Shown: positions 25,799-40,100 of the stretch, piece after piece
Layout: every line of letters begins with the position of its first letter
Position numbering within the stretch: the stretch's first letter is position 1
NCBI GenBank assembly: GCA_027186245.1
Contig: CP114481.1
Span: 28,179,501-28,243,500, forward strand
DNA length: 64,000 nt
Origin: Coriaria nepalensis
Taxonomy: Eukaryota > Streptophyta > Magnoliopsida > Cucurbitales > Coriariaceae
Direction: 5' to 3'
Position numbers and translations under genes: made by a program
The notes under the pieces: generated by a model
Seen by the model: only the letters and a program-made list of their open reading frames with translations
What the model was told of the DNA's origin: nothing
The model's database searches: none

Positions 25799-28700
25799 CG
25801 TTCGAATTGCTTTGAAATATGTTATTGACTTGAAATGAGTCATTGAAATGATTTTAAGGTTAAACGAATGCACACATTCCCTGCATTGACCATTTAGAAG
25901 TTATGCACAAAACTTGTGTTTGTAGTGTAAAAATAGAATTCGTTCGAATTGATTTGCAATAAGTTATTGACTTGAAATGGGTCATTGAAATGATTTTTAG
26001 GTTAAACGAATGGACACTTTCCTTGCATTGACCATTAGGAAGTTATGCACAAAACTTGTGTTTGTAGTGCAAAAATAGAATTTGTTCGAATTGATTTGAA
26101 ATAAGTTATTGACTTAAAATGAGTCATTGAAATGATTTTAAGGTTAAACGAATACACACTTTCTTTGCATTGATCATTTGCAAGTCATACACAAAACTTG
26201 TGTTTGTAGTGCCAAAATAGAATTTGTTCGAATTGCTTTGAAATAAGTTATTGACTTGAAATGAGTCATTGCAATTATTTTAAGGTTAAACGAATGCACA
26301 CTTTCCTTGCATTGACCATTCGCAAGTTCCGCACAAAACTTGTGTTTGTAGTGCGAAAGTAGAATTCGTTCGAATTGATTTGAAATAAGTCATTGACTTG
26401 AAGTGAGTCATTGGAATGATTGTAAGGTTAAACGAATGCACACTTTCCTTGCATTGACCATTAGGAAGTTGTGCACAAAACTTGTGTTTGTAGTGTAAAA
26501 ATAGAATTCGTTCCAATTGATTTGAAATAAGTTATTGACTTGAAATGAGTCATTGAAATGATTTTAAGGTTAAACGAATGCACACTTTCCTTGCATTGAT
26601 CATTTGCAAGTCATACACAAAACTTGTGTTTGAAGTGCAAAAATAGAATTCGTTCGAATTGCTTTGAAATAAGTTATTGACTTGAAATGAGTCATTGCAA
26701 TTATTTTAAGGTTAAACGAATTCACACTTTCCTTGCATTGACCATTCGCAAGTTCCGCACAAAACTTGTGTTTGTAGTGCGAAAGTAGAATTCGTTCGAA
26801 TTGATTTGAAATAAGTCATTGACTTGAAGTGAGTCATTGGAATGATTGTAAGGTTAAATGAATGCACACTTCCCTTGCATTGACCATTAGGAAGTTGTGC
26901 ACAAAACTTGTGTTTGTAGTGCGAAAATAGAATTCGTTCGAATTGCTTTGAGATAAGTTATTGACTTGAAATGAGTCATTGAAACGATTTTAAGGTTAAA
27001 CGAATGCACACATTCCTAGCATTGACCATTTGCAAGTCATACACAAAACATGTGTTTGTAGTACAAAAATAGAATTCGTTTGAATGCTTTGAAATAAGTT
27101 GTTGACGTGAAATGAGTCATTGAAACGATTTTAAGGTTAAACGAATGCACACTTTCTTTGCATTGATCATTTGCAAGTCATACACAAAACTTGTGTTTGT
27201 AGTGCGAAAATAGAATTCGTTCGAATTGCTTTGAAATATGTTATTGACTTGAAATGAGTCATTGAAATGATTTTAAGGTTAAACGAATGCACACATTCCC
27301 TGCATTGACCATTTAGAAGTTATGCACAAAACTTGTGTTTGTAGTGTAAAAATAGAATTCGTTCGAATTGATTTGCAATAAGTTATTGACTTGAAATGGG
27401 TCATTGAAATGATTTTTAGGTTAAACGAATGGACACTTTCCTTGCATTGACCATTAGGAAGTTATGCACAAAACTTGTGTTTGTAGTGCAAAAATAGAAT
27501 TTGTTCGAATTGATTTGAAATAAGTTATTGACTTAAAATGAGTCATTGAAATGATTTTAAGGTTAAACGAATACACACTTTCTTTGCATTGATCATTTGC
27601 AAGTCATACACAAAACTTGTGTTTGTAGTGCCAAAATAGAATTTGTTCGAATTGCTTTGAAATAAGTTATTGACTTGAAATGAGTCATTGCAATTATTTT
27701 AAGGTTAAACGAATGCACACTTTCCTTGCATTGACCATTCGCAAGTTCCGCACAAAACTTGTGTTTGTAGTGCGAAAGTAGAATTCGTTCGAATTGATTT
27801 GAAATAAGTCATTGACTTGAAGTGAGTCATTGGAATGATTGTAAGGTTAAACGAATGCACACTTTCCTTGCATTGACCATTAGGAAGTTGTGCACAAAAC
27901 TTGTGTTTGTAGTGTAAAAATAGAATTCGTTCCAATTGATTTGAAATAAGTTATTGACTTGAAATGAGTCATTGAAATGATTTTAAGGTTAAACGAATGC
28001 ACACTTTCCTTGCATTGATCATTTGCAAGTCATACACAAAACTTGTGTTTGAAGTGCAAAAATAGAATTCGTTCGAATTGCTTTGAAATAAGTTATTGAC
28101 TTGAAATGAGTCATTGCAATTATTTTAAGGTTAAACGAATTCACACTTTCCTTGCATTGACCATTCGCAAGTTCCGCACAAAACTTGTGTTTGTAGTGCG
28201 AAAGTAGAATTCGTTCGAATTGATTTGAAATAAGTCATTGACTTGAAGTGAGTCATTGGAATGATTGTAAGGTTAAATGAATGCACACTTCCCTTGCATT
28301 GACCATTAGGAAGTTGTGCACAAAACTTGTGTTTGTAGTGCGAAAATAGAATTCGTTCGAATTGCTTTGAGATAAGTTATTGACTTGAAATGAGTCATTG
28401 AAACGATTTTAAGGTTAAACGAATGCACACATTCCTAGCATTGACCATTTGCAAGTCATACACAAAACATGTGTTTGTAGTACAAAAATAGAATTCGTTT
28501 GAATGCTTTGAAATAAGTTGTTGACGTGAAATGAGTCATTGAAACGATTTTAAGGTTAAACGAATGCACACTTTCTTTGCATTGATCATTTGCAAGTCAT
28601 ACACAAAACTTGTGTTTGTAGTGCGAAAATAGAATTCGTTCGAATTGCTTTGAAATATGTTATTGACTTGAAATGAGTCATTGAAATGATTTTAAGGTTA

Positions 28701-31474
28701 AACGAATGCACACATTCCCTGCATTGACCATTTAGAAGTTATGCACAAAACTTGTGTTTGTAGTGTAAAAATAGAATTCGTTCGAATTGATTTGCAATAA
28801 GTTATTGACTTGAAATGGGTCATTGAAATGATTTTTAGGTTAAACGAATGGACACTTTCCTTGCATTGACCATTAGGAAGTTATGCACAAAACTTGTGTT
28901 TGTAGTGCAAAAATAGAATTTGTTCGAATTGATTTGAAATAAGTTATTGACTTAAAATGAGTCATTGAAATGATTTTAAGGTTAAACGAATACACACTTT
29001 CTTTGCATTGATCATTTGCAAGTCATACACAAAACTTGTGTTTGTAGTGCCAAAATAGAATTTGTTCGAATTGCTTTGAAATAAGTTATTGACTTGAAAT
29101 GAGTCATTGCAATTATTTTAAGGTTAAACGAATGCACACTTTCCTTGCATTGACCATTCGCAAGTTCCGCACAAAACTTGTGTTTGTAGTGCGAAAGTAG
29201 AATTCGTTCGAATTGATTTGAAATAAGTCATTGACTTGAAGTGAGTCATTGGAATGATTGTAAGGTTAAACGAATGCACACTTTCCTTGCATTGACCATT
29301 AGGAAGTTGTGCACAAAACTTGTGTTTGTAGTGTAAAAATAGAATTCGTTCCAATTGATTTGAAATAAGTTATTGACTTGAAATGAGTCATTGAAATGAT
29401 TTTAAGGTTAAACGAATGCACACTTTCCTTGCATTGATCATTTGCAAGTCATACACAAAACTTGTGTTTGAAGTGCAAAAATAGAATTCGTTCGAATTGC
29501 TTTGAAATAAGTTATTGACTTGAAATGAGTCATTGCAATTATTTTAAGGTTAAACGAATTCACACTTTCCTTGCATTGACCATTCGCAAGTTCCGCACAA
29601 AACTTGTGTTTGTAGTGCGAAAGTAGAATTCGTTCGAATTGATTTGAAATAAGTCATTGACTTGAAGTGAGTCATTGGAATGATTGTAAGGTTAAATGAA
29701 TGCACACTTCCCTTGCATTGACCATTAGGAAGTTGTGCACAAAACTTGTGTTTGTAGTGCGAAAATAGAATTCGTTCGAATTGCTTTGAGATAAGTTATT
29801 GACTTGAAATGAGTCATTGAAACGATTTTAAGGTTAAACGAATGCACACATTCCTAGCATTGACCATTTGCAAGTCATACACAAAACATGTGTTTGTAGT
29901 ACAAAAATAGAATTCGTTTGAATGCTTTGAAATAAGTTGTTGACGTGAAATGAGTCATTGAAACGATTTTAAGGTTAAACGAATGCACACTTTCTTTGCA
30001 TTGATCATTTGCAAGTCATACACAAAACTTGTGTTTGTAGTGCGAAAATAGAATTCGTTCGAATTGCTTTGAAATATGTTATTGACTTGAAATGAGTCAT
30101 TGAAATGATTTTAAGGTTAAACGAATGCACACATTCCCTGCATTGACCATTTAGAAGTTATGCACAAAACTTGTGTTTGTAGTGTAAAAATAGAATTCGT
30201 TCGAATTGATTTGCAATAAGTTATTGACTTGAAATGGGTCATTGAAATGATTTTTAGGTTAAACGAATGGACACTTTCCTTGCATTGACCATTAGGAAGT
30301 TATGCACAAAACTTGTGTTTGTAGTGCAAAAATAGAATTTGTTCGAATTGATTTGAAATAAGTTATTGACTTAAAATGAGTCATTGAAATGATTTTAAGG
30401 TTAAACGAATACACACTTTCTTTGCATTGATCATTTGCAAGTCATACACAAAACTTGTGTTTGTAGTGCCAAAATAGAATTTGTTCGAATTGCTTTGAAA
30501 TAAGTTATTGACTTGAAATGAGTCATTGCAATTATTTTAAGGTTAAACGAATGCACACTTTCCTTGCATTGACCATTCGCAAGTTCCGCACAAAACTTGT
30601 GTTTGTAGTGCGAAAGTAGAATTCGTTCGAATTGATTTGAAATAAGTCATTGACTTGAAGTGAGTCATTGGAATGATTGTAAGGTTAAACGAATGCACAC
30701 TTTCCTTGCATTGACCATTAGGAAGTTGTGCACAAAACTTGTGTTTGTAGTGTAAAAATAGAATTCGTTCCAATTGATTTGAAATAAGTTATTGACTTGA
30801 AATGAGTCATTGAAATGATTTTAAGGTTAAACGAATGCACACTTTCCTTGCATTGATCATTTGCAAGTCATACACAAAACTTGTGTTTGAAGTGCAAAAA
30901 TAGAATTCGTTCGAATTGCTTTGAAATAAGTTATTGACTTGAAATGAGTCATTGCAATTATTTTAAGGTTAAACGAATTCACACTTTCCTTGCATTGACC
31001 ATTCGCAAGTTTCGCACAAAACTTGTGTTTGTAGTGCGAAAGTAGAATTCGTTCGAATTGATTTGAAATAAGTCATTGACTTGAAGTGAGTCATTGGAAT
31101 GATTGTAAGGTTAAATGAATGCACACTTCCCTTGCATTGACCATTAGGAAGTTGTGCACAAAACTTGTGTTTGTAGTGCGAAAATAGAATTCGTTCGAAT
31201 TGCTTTGAGATAAGTTATTGACTTGAAATGAGTCATTGAAACGATTTTAAGGTTAAACGAATGCACACATTCCTAGCATTGACCATTTGCAAGTCATACA
31301 CAAAACATGTGTTTGTAGTACAAAAATAGAATTCGTTTGAATGCTTTGAAATAAGTTGTTGACGTGAAATGAGTCATTGAAACGATTTTAAGGTTAAACG
31401 AATGCACACTTTCTTTGCATTGATCATTTGCAAGTCATACACAAAACTTGTGTTTGTAGTGCGAAAATAGAATT
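25799..31474 (+). repeat. Family B 10-mer higher-order repeat, 1,419 bp, four copies
   Basis: Copies start at 25799, 27218, 28637 and 30056, each at CGTTCGAATTGCTTTGAAATATG. Ten monomers of 142 bp would give 1,420; one monomer has lost a base (GAATGCTTTG, first at about 27079). The copies appear almost identical: the one clear difference I found by eye is GCAAGTTTCGCAC near 31009 in copy 4, where the others have GCAAGTTCCGCAC. Monomers inside one copy differ at many positions, so the 10-mer was amplified as a whole and recently. The run ends close to a whole number of copies, since the next box at 31475 continues AAATAAG instead of AAATATG. Confidence 0.95.
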
Positions 31475-34400
31475 CGTTCGAATTGCTTTGAAATAAGTTA
31501 TTGACTTGAAATGAGTCATTGAAATGATTTTAAGGTCAAACCAATGCACACTTTCCTTGCATTGACCATTCGCAAGTTCTGCACAACACTTGTGTTTCTA
31601 GTGCGAAAAAAGAATTCGTTCAACTTGCTTTGAAATAAGTTATTGACTTGGAATTAGTCATTGAAATGATTTTAAGGTTAAACGAATGCACACTTTTCTT
31701 GCATTGATGATTTTCGAGTTGTGCACAAAACTTGTGTTTGTAATGCAAAAATAGAATTCGTTCGAATTGATTTGAAATAAGTTATTGACTTAAAATGAGT
31801 CATTGAAATGATTTTATGGTTAAACGAATGCACACATTCCTTGCATTGACCATTTGGAAGTTATGCACAAAACTTGTGTTTGTAGTGCAAAAATAGAATT
31901 CGTTCGAATTGATTTGCAATAAGTTATTGACTTGAAATGAGTAATTGAAATGATTTTTAGGTTAAACGAATGGACACTTTCCTTGCATTGACCATTAGGA
32001 AGTTATGCACAAAACTTGTGTTTGTAGTACAAAAATAGAATTCGTTCGAATGCTTTGAAATAAGTTGTTGACTTGAAATGAGTCATTGAAACGATTTTAA
32101 GGTTAAACGAATGCACACTTTCCTTGCATTGACCATTAGGAAGTTATGCACAAAACTTGTGTTTGTAGTGTGAAAATAGAATTCGTTCGAATTGATTTGA
32201 AATAAGTCATTGACTTTTAATTAGTCATTCAAATGAACAAATGCACACTTTCCTTGCATTGATCATTTGCAAGTCATACACAAAACTTGTTTTTGTAGTG
32301 CGAAAATAGAATTTGTTCGAATTGCTTTGAAATAAGTTATTGACTTGAAATGAGTCATTGAAATGATTTTAAGTTTAGACGAATGCACACTTTCCTTGCA
32401 TTGACCATTCGCAAGTTACGCACAAAACTTGTGTTTGTAGTGCGAAAATAGAATTCGTTCGAATTGCTTTGAGATAAGTTATTGACTTGAAATGAGTAAT
32501 TGAAATGATTTTAAGGTTAAACGAATGCACACTTTTCTTGCATTGATCATTTCCAAGTTGTGCACAAAACTTGTGTTTGTAGTGCAAAATTAGAATTCGT
32601 TCGAATTGGTTTGAGAAAAGTTATTGACTTGGAATGAGTCATTGAAATGATTTTAAGGTTAAACGAATGCACACTTTTCTTGCATTGATCATTTCCAAGT
32701 TGTGCACAAAACTTGTGTTTGTAGTGTAAAAATAGAATTCGTTCCAATTGATTTGAAATAAGTTATTGACTTGAAATGAGTCATTGAAATGATTTTAAGG
32801 TTAAACGAATGCACACTTTCCTTGCATTGATCATTTGCAAGTCATACACAAAACTTGTGTTTGTAGTGCAAAAATACAATTTGTTCGAATTGCTTTAAAA
32901 TAAGTTATTGACTTGAAATGAGTCATTGGAATGATTTTAAGGTTAAACGAATGCACACTTTCCTTGCATTGACCATTAGGAAGTTGTGCACAAAACTTGT
33001 GTTTGTAGTGCGAAAATAGAATTCGTTCGAATTGCTTTGAGATAAGTTATTGACTTGAAATGAGTCATTGAAACGATTTTAAGGTTAAACGAATGCACAC
33101 TTTCCTTGCATTGACCATTTGCAAGTCATACACAAAACTTGTGTTTGTAGTACAAAAATAGAATTTGTTCGAATGCTTTGAAATAAGTTGTTGACTTGAA
33201 ATGAGTCATTGAAACGATTTTAAGGTTAAACGAATGCACGCTTTCCTTGCATTGACCATTAGGAAGTTATGCACAAAACTTGTGTTCGTAGTGCAAACAT
33301 AGAATTCGTTCGAATTGATTTGAAACAAGTTATTAACTTGAAATATGTCATTGAAATGATTTTAAGGTTAAACCAATGCACACTTTCCTTGCATTGACCG
33401 TTTGTATTTTATGCACAAAACTTGTGTTTGTAGTGTGAAAATAGAATTCGTTCGAATTGATTTGAAATAAGTCATTGACTTTTAATTAGTCATTCAAATG
33501 ATTTTGAGGTTAAACAAATGCACACTTTCCTTGCATTGATCATTTGCAAGTCATACACAAAACTTGTGTTTGTAGTGCGAAAATAGAATTTGTTCGAATT
33601 GCTTTGAAATAAGTTATTGACTTGAAATGAGTCATTGAAATGATTTTAAGGTTAGACGAATGCACACTTTCCTTGCATTGACCATTCGCAAGTTACGCAC
33701 AAAACTTGTGTTTGTAGTGCGAAAATAGAATTCGTTCGAATTGCTTTGAGATAAGTTATTGCCTTGAAATGACACATTGAAAAGATTTTATGGTTAAACG
33801 AATGCACACTTTCCTTGCATTGATCATTTGCAAGTCATACACATAACTTGTGTTTGAAGTGCAAAAATAGAATTCGTTCGACTTGCTTTGAAATAATTTA
33901 TTGAGTTGGAATGAGTCATTGAAATGATTTTAAGGTTTAACGAATGCACACTTTTCTTGCATTGATCCTTTCCAAGTTGTGCACAAAACTTGTGTTTGTA
34001 GTGTAAAAATAGAATTCGTTCGAGATGCTTTGAAATAAGTTATTGACTTGAAATGAGTCATTGAAATGATTTTAAGGTTAAACGAATACACACTTTCCTT
34101 GCATTGACCATTTGCAAGTCATACACAAAAGTTGTGTTTGTAGTGCCAAAATAGAATTTGTTCGAATTGCTTTGAAATAAGTTATTGACTTGAAATGAGT
34201 CATTGCAATGATTTTAAGGTTAAACAAATGCACACTTTCCTTGCATTGACCATTCGCAAGTTACGCACAAAACTTGTGTTTGTAGTGCGAAAGTAGAATT
34301 CGTTCGAATTGATTTGAAATAAGTCATTGACTTGAAGTGAGTCATTGGAATGATTGTAAGGTTAAACGAATGCACACTTTCCTTGCATTGACCATTAGGA

Positions 34401-34570
34401 AGTTGTGCACAAAACTTGTGTTTGTAGTGCGAAAATAGAATTCGTTCGAATTGCTTTGAGATAAGTTATTGACTTGAAATGAGTCATTGAAACGATTTTA
34501 AGGTTAAACGAATGCACACTTTCCTTGCATTGACCATTTGCAAGTCATACACAAAACTTGTGTTTGTAGT
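31475..34570 (+). repeat. Irregular family B monomers, including a copy of the junction-edge block
   Basis: About 22 monomers without a regular HOR. The segment from 33307 to 34078 duplicates the block at 24379-25150. A third, partial and more diverged relative lies at about 32165-32500: it shares GACTTTTAATTAGTCATTC and the TTTAGACGAATG form, but has lost 12 bases after CAAATGA at 32236, removing most of the TTTTAAGG segment. A TGATGATTTTCGAGTTG variant at 31705 recurs at 35241, 37087 and 37513. No gene is present. Confidence 0.75.
33307..34078 (+). repeat. Internal copy of the junction-edge block
   Basis: This matches 24379-25150 at an offset of 8,928 bp with the same series of rare variants (see that entry). 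Here it is flanked on both sides by family B monomers, whereas the other copy abuts family A. One private change is CACATAACTTG near 33841. The comparison suggests that the family A edge was produced by a break within family B material rather than by gradual decay. Confidence 0.83.
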
Positions 34571-37180
34571 GCCAAAATAGAATTTGTTCGAATTGCTTTG
34601 AAATAAGTTATTGACTTGAAATGAGTCATTGAAATGATTTTAAGGTTAAACGAATACACACTTTCCTTGCATTGACCATTTGCAAGTCATACACAAAACT
34701 TGTGTTTGTAGTGCAAAAATAGAATTCGTTCGAATTGCTTTGAAATAAGTTATTGACTTGAAATGAGTCACTGAAATGATTTTAAGGTTAAACGAATGCA
34801 CACTTTCCTTGCATTGACCATTAGGAAGGTATGCACAAAACTTGTGTTTGTAGTGCAAAAATAGAATTTGTTCGAATTGATTTGAAATAAGTTATTGACT
34901 TGGAATGAGTCATTGAAATGATTTTAAGGTTAAACGAATACACACTTTCCTTGCATTGACCATTTGCAAGTCATACACAAAACTTGTGTTTGTAGTGCCA
35001 AAATAGAATTTGTTCGAATTGCTTTGAAATAAGTTATTGACTTGAAATGAGTCATTGAAATGATTTTAAGGTCAAACCAATGCACACTTTCCCTGTATTG
35101 ACCATTCGCAAGTTACGCACAAAACTTGTGTTTCTAGTGCGAAAAAAGAATTTGTTCAACTTGCTTTGAAATAAGTTATTGACTTGGAATTAGTCATTGA
35201 AATGATTTTAAGGTTAAACGAATGCACACTTTTCTTGCATTGATGATTTTCGAGTTGTGCACAAAACTTGTGTTTGTAATGCAAAAATAGATTTCGTTCG
35301 AATTGATTTGAAATAAGTTATTGACTTAAAATGAGTCATTGAAATGATTTTAAGGTTAAACGAATGCACACTTTCTTTGCATTGATCATTTGCAAGTCAT
35401 ACACAAAACTTGTGTTTGTAGTGCCAAAATAGAATTTGTTCGAATTGCTTTGAAATAAGTTATTGACTTGAAATGAGTCATTGAAATGATTTTAAGGTTA
35501 AACGAATGCACACATTCCTTGCATTGACCATTTAGAAGTTATGCACAAAACTTGTGTTTGTAGTGCAAAAATAGAATTCGTTCGAATTCATTTGCAATAA
35601 GTTATTGACTTGAAATGAGTCATTGAAATGATTTTAATGTTAAACGAATGCACACTTTCCTTGCATTGATCATTTGCAAGTCATACACAAAATTTGTGTT
35701 TGTAGTGCAAAAATAGAATTCGTTCGAATTGCTTTGAAATAAGTTATTGACTTGAAATGAGTCACTGAAATGATTTTAAGGTTAAACGAATGCACACTTT
35801 CCTTGCATTGACCATTAGGAAGTTATGCACAAAACTTGTGTTTGTAGTGCAAAAATAGAATTTGTTCGAATTGATTTGAAATAAGTTATTGACTTAAAAT
35901 GAGTCATTGAAATGATTTTAAGGTTAAACGAATACACACTTTCTTTGCATTGATCATTTGCAAGTCATACACAAAACTTGTGTTTGTAGTGCAAAAATAG
36001 AATTCGTTCGAATTGCTTTGAAATATGTTATTGACTTGAAATGAGTCATTGAAATGATTTTAAGGTTAAACGAATGCACACATTCCTTGCATTGACCATT
36101 TAGAAGTTATGCACAAAACTTGTGTTTGTAGTGCAAAAATAGAATTCGTTCGAATTGATTTGCAATAAGTTATTGACTTGAAATCGGTCATTGAAATGAT
36201 TTTTAGGTTAAACGAATGGACACTTTCCTTGCATTGACCATTAGGAAGTTATGCACAAAACTTGTGCTTGTAGTGCAAAAATAGAATTTGTTCGAATTGA
36301 TTTGAAATAAGTTATTGACTTAAAATGAGTCATTGAAATGATTTTAAGGTTAAACGAATACACACTTTCTTTGCATTGATCATTTGCAAGTCATACACAA
36401 AACTTGTGTTTGTAGTGCCAAAATAGAATTTGTTTGAATTGCTTTGAAATAAGTTATTGACTTGAAATGAGTCATTGAAATGATTTTAAGGTTAAACGAA
36501 TGCACACTTTCCTTGCATTGATCATTGGCAAGTCATACACAAAACTTGTGTTTGTAGTGCAAAAATAGAATTCGTTCGAATTGCTTTGAAATAAGTTATT
36601 GACTTGAAATGAGTCACTGAAATGATTTTAAGGTTAAACGAATGCACACTTTCCTTGCATTGACCATTAGGAAGGTATGCACAAAACTTGTGTTTGTAGT
36701 GCAAAAATAGAATTTGTTCGAATTGATTTGAAATAAGTTATTGACTTGGAATGAGTCATTGAAATGATTTTAAGGTTAAACGAATACACACTTTCCTTGC
36801 ATTGACCATTTGCAAGTCATACACAAAACTTGTGTTTGTAGTGCCAAAATAGAATTTGTTCGAATTGCTTTGAAATAAGTTATTGACTTGAAATGAGTCA
36901 TTGAAATGATTTTAAGGTCAAACCAATGCACACTTTCCTTGTATTGACCATTCGCAAGTTACGCACAAAACTTGTGTTTCTAGTGCGAAAAAAGAATTTG
37001 TTCAACTTGCTTTGAAATAAGTTATTGACTTGGAATTAGTCATTGAAATGATTTTAAGGTTAAACGAATGCACACTTTTCTTGCATTGATGATTTTCGAG
37101 TTGTGCACAAAACTTGTGTTTGTAATGCAAAAATAGATTTCGTTCGAATTGATTTGAAATAAGTTATTGACTTAAAATGA
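34570..37180 (+). repeat. Family B 13-mer repeat, offset 1,846 bp, about 1.4 copies
   Basis: The stretch from about 34570 to 35330 matches about 36415 to 37180 at an offset of 1,846 bp, which is 13 monomers. Shared markers are GAGTCACTGAAATG, GGAAGGTATGCAC, TTGTATTGACC, TGTTTCTAGTGCG with AAAAAAGAATTTG, and TGATGATTTTCGAG (35241 and 37087). The interior also shows a run of monomers close to those of the 1,419-bp HOR, for example GCTTTGAAATATG followed by GATTTGCAATAAG near 36015-36170. That places this domain in the same lineage, before the recent expansion. Confidence 0.78.
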
Positions 37181-40100
37181 GTCATTGAAATGATTTTATG
37201 GTTAAACGAATGCACACTTTCTTTGCATTGATCATTTGCAAGTCATACACAAAACTTGTGTTTGTAGTGCGGAAATAGAATTCGTTCGAATTGCTTTGAA
37301 ATAAGTTATTGACTTGAAATGAGTCATTGAAATGATTTTAAGGTTAAACCAATGCACACTTTCCTTCCCTTGACCATTCGCAAGTTACGCACAAAACTTG
37401 TGTTTCTAGTGCGAAAACAGAATTCGTTCAACTTGCTTTGAAATAAGTTATTGACTTGGAATTAGTCATTGAAATGATTTTAAGGTTAAACGAATCAACA
37501 CTTTTCTTGCATTGATGATTTTCGAGTTGTGCACAAAACTTGTGTTTGTAGTGCAAAAATAGACTTCGTTCAAATTGATTTGAAATAAGTCATTGACTTG
37601 AAATCAGTCATTGAAGTGATTTTAAGGTTAAACGAATGCACACTTTCTTTGCAATGATCATTTGCAAGTCATACACAAAACTTGTGTTTGTAGTGCAAAA
37701 ATAGAATTCATTCGAATTGCTTTGAAATAAGTTATTGACCTGAAATGAGTCATTGAAATGATTTTAAGGTTAAACGAATGCACACATTCCTTGCATTGAC
37801 CATTTGGAAGTTATGCACAAAACTTGTGTTTGTAGTGCAAAAATAGAATTCGTTCGAATTGATTTGCAATAAGTTGTTGACTTGAAATGAGTCATTGAAA
37901 TGATTTTTAGGTTAAACGAATGGACACTTTCCTTGCATTGACCATTAGGAAGTTATGCACAAAACTTGTGTTTGTAGTGCAAAAATAGAATTCGTTCGAA
38001 TTGATTTGAAATAAGGTATTGACTTGAAATGAGCCATTGAAATGATTTTAAGGTTAACCGAATAAACACTTTCTATGCATTGATCATTTGCAAGTCATAC
38101 ACAAAACTTGTGTTTGTAGTGCAAAAATAGAATTTGTACAAATTGATTTGAAATAAGTCATTAACTTGAAATGAGTCATTGAAATGATTTTAAGCTTAAA
38201 CGAATGCACACTTTCCTTTCATTGACCATTAGGAAGTTATGCACAAAACTTGTGTTTGTAGTGTGAAAATAGAATTCGTTAGAATTGATTACAAATAAGT
38301 CATTGATTTGGAATGAGTGATTGAAATGATTTTAAGGTTAAACGAATGCACACTTTCCTTGCATTGACCATTTGGAAGTTATGCACAAAACTTGTGTTTG
38401 TAGTGCAAAAATAGAATTCGTTCGAATTGATTTGCAATAAGTTATTGACTTGAAATATGTCATTGAAATGATTTTAAGGTTAAACCAATGCACACTTTCC
38501 TTGCATTGACCATTTGTATTTTATGCACAAAACTTGTGTTTGTAGTGTGAAAATAGAATTTGTTCGAATTGATTTGAAATAAGTCATTGACTTTTAATTA
38601 GTCATTCAAATGATTTTAAGGTTAAACAAATGCACACTTTCCTTGCATTGATCATTTGCAAGTCACACACAAAACTTGTGTTTGTAATGCGAAAATAGAA
38701 TTCGTTCGAATTGCTTTGAAATAAGTTATTGACTTGAAATGAGTCATTGAAATGATTTTAAGGTTAAACGAATGCACACATTCCTTGCATTGACCATTTG
38801 GAAGTTATGCACAAAACTTGTGTTTGTGGTACAAAAATAGAATTCGTTCGAATGCTTTGAAATAAGTTGTTGACTTGAAATGAGTCATTGAAACGATTTT
38901 AAGGTTAAACGAATACACACTTTCCTTGCATTGACCATTAGGAAGTTATACACAGAATTTGTGTTTGTAGAGCAAAAATAGAATTCGTTCGAATCGATTT
39001 GAAATAAGTTACTGACTTGAAATGAGTTATTGAAATGATTTTCAGGTTAAGCGAATGCACACTTTCCTTGCATTGACCTTTAGGAAGTTATGCACAAAAT
39101 TTGTGTTTGTAGTGCAAAAATAGAATTCGTTCGAATTGCTTTGAAATAAGTTATTGACTTGAAATGAGTCATTAAAATGATTTTAAGGTTAAACGAGTGC
39201 ACACTTTCCTTGCATTGATCATTTGCAAGTCATACACAAAACTTGTGTTTGTAGTGCAAAAATAGAATTCGTTCGAATTGATTTGAAATAAGTCAATGAC
39301 TTTTAATGAGTCATTGAAACGATTTTAAGGTTAAACGAATACACACTTTCCTTGCATTGACCATTAGGAAGTTATGCACAGAACTTGTGTTTGTTGTGCA
39401 AAAATAGAATTCGTTCGAATTGAATTGAAATAAGTTATTAAATTGAAATGAGTCATTGAAATAATTTTAAGGTTAAACCAATGCACACTTTACTTGCATT
39501 GACCATTTGTATTTTATGCACAAAACTTGTGTTTGTAGTGTGAAAATAGAATTCGTTCGAATTGTTTTGAAATAAGTTGTTGACTTGAAATGAGTCATTG
39601 AAATGATTTTAAGGTTAAACGAATGCACACTTTCCTTGCATTGACCATTCGCAAGTTACGCACAAAACTTGTGTTTATAGAGCGAAAATAGAATTCGTTC
39701 GAATTGCTTTGAGATAAGTTATTGACTTGAAATGACACATTGAAAAGATTTTATGGTTAAACGAATGCACACTTTCCTTGCATTGATCATTTGCAAGTCA
39801 TACACAAAACTTGTGTTTGTAGTACAAAAATAGAATTCGTTCGAATGCTTTGAAATAAGTTGTTGACTTGAAATGAGTCATTGAAATAATTTTAAGGTTA
39901 AACGAATGCACACTTTTCTTGCATTGAGCATTTCCAAGTTGTGCACAAAACTTGTGTTTGTAGTGTGAAAATAGAATTCGTTCCAAATGATTTGAAATAA
40001 GTTATTGACTTGAAATGAGTCATTGAAATGATTTTAAGGTTAAACGAATGCACAGTTTCCTTGCATTGATCATTTGCAAGTCATACACAAAACTTGTGTT

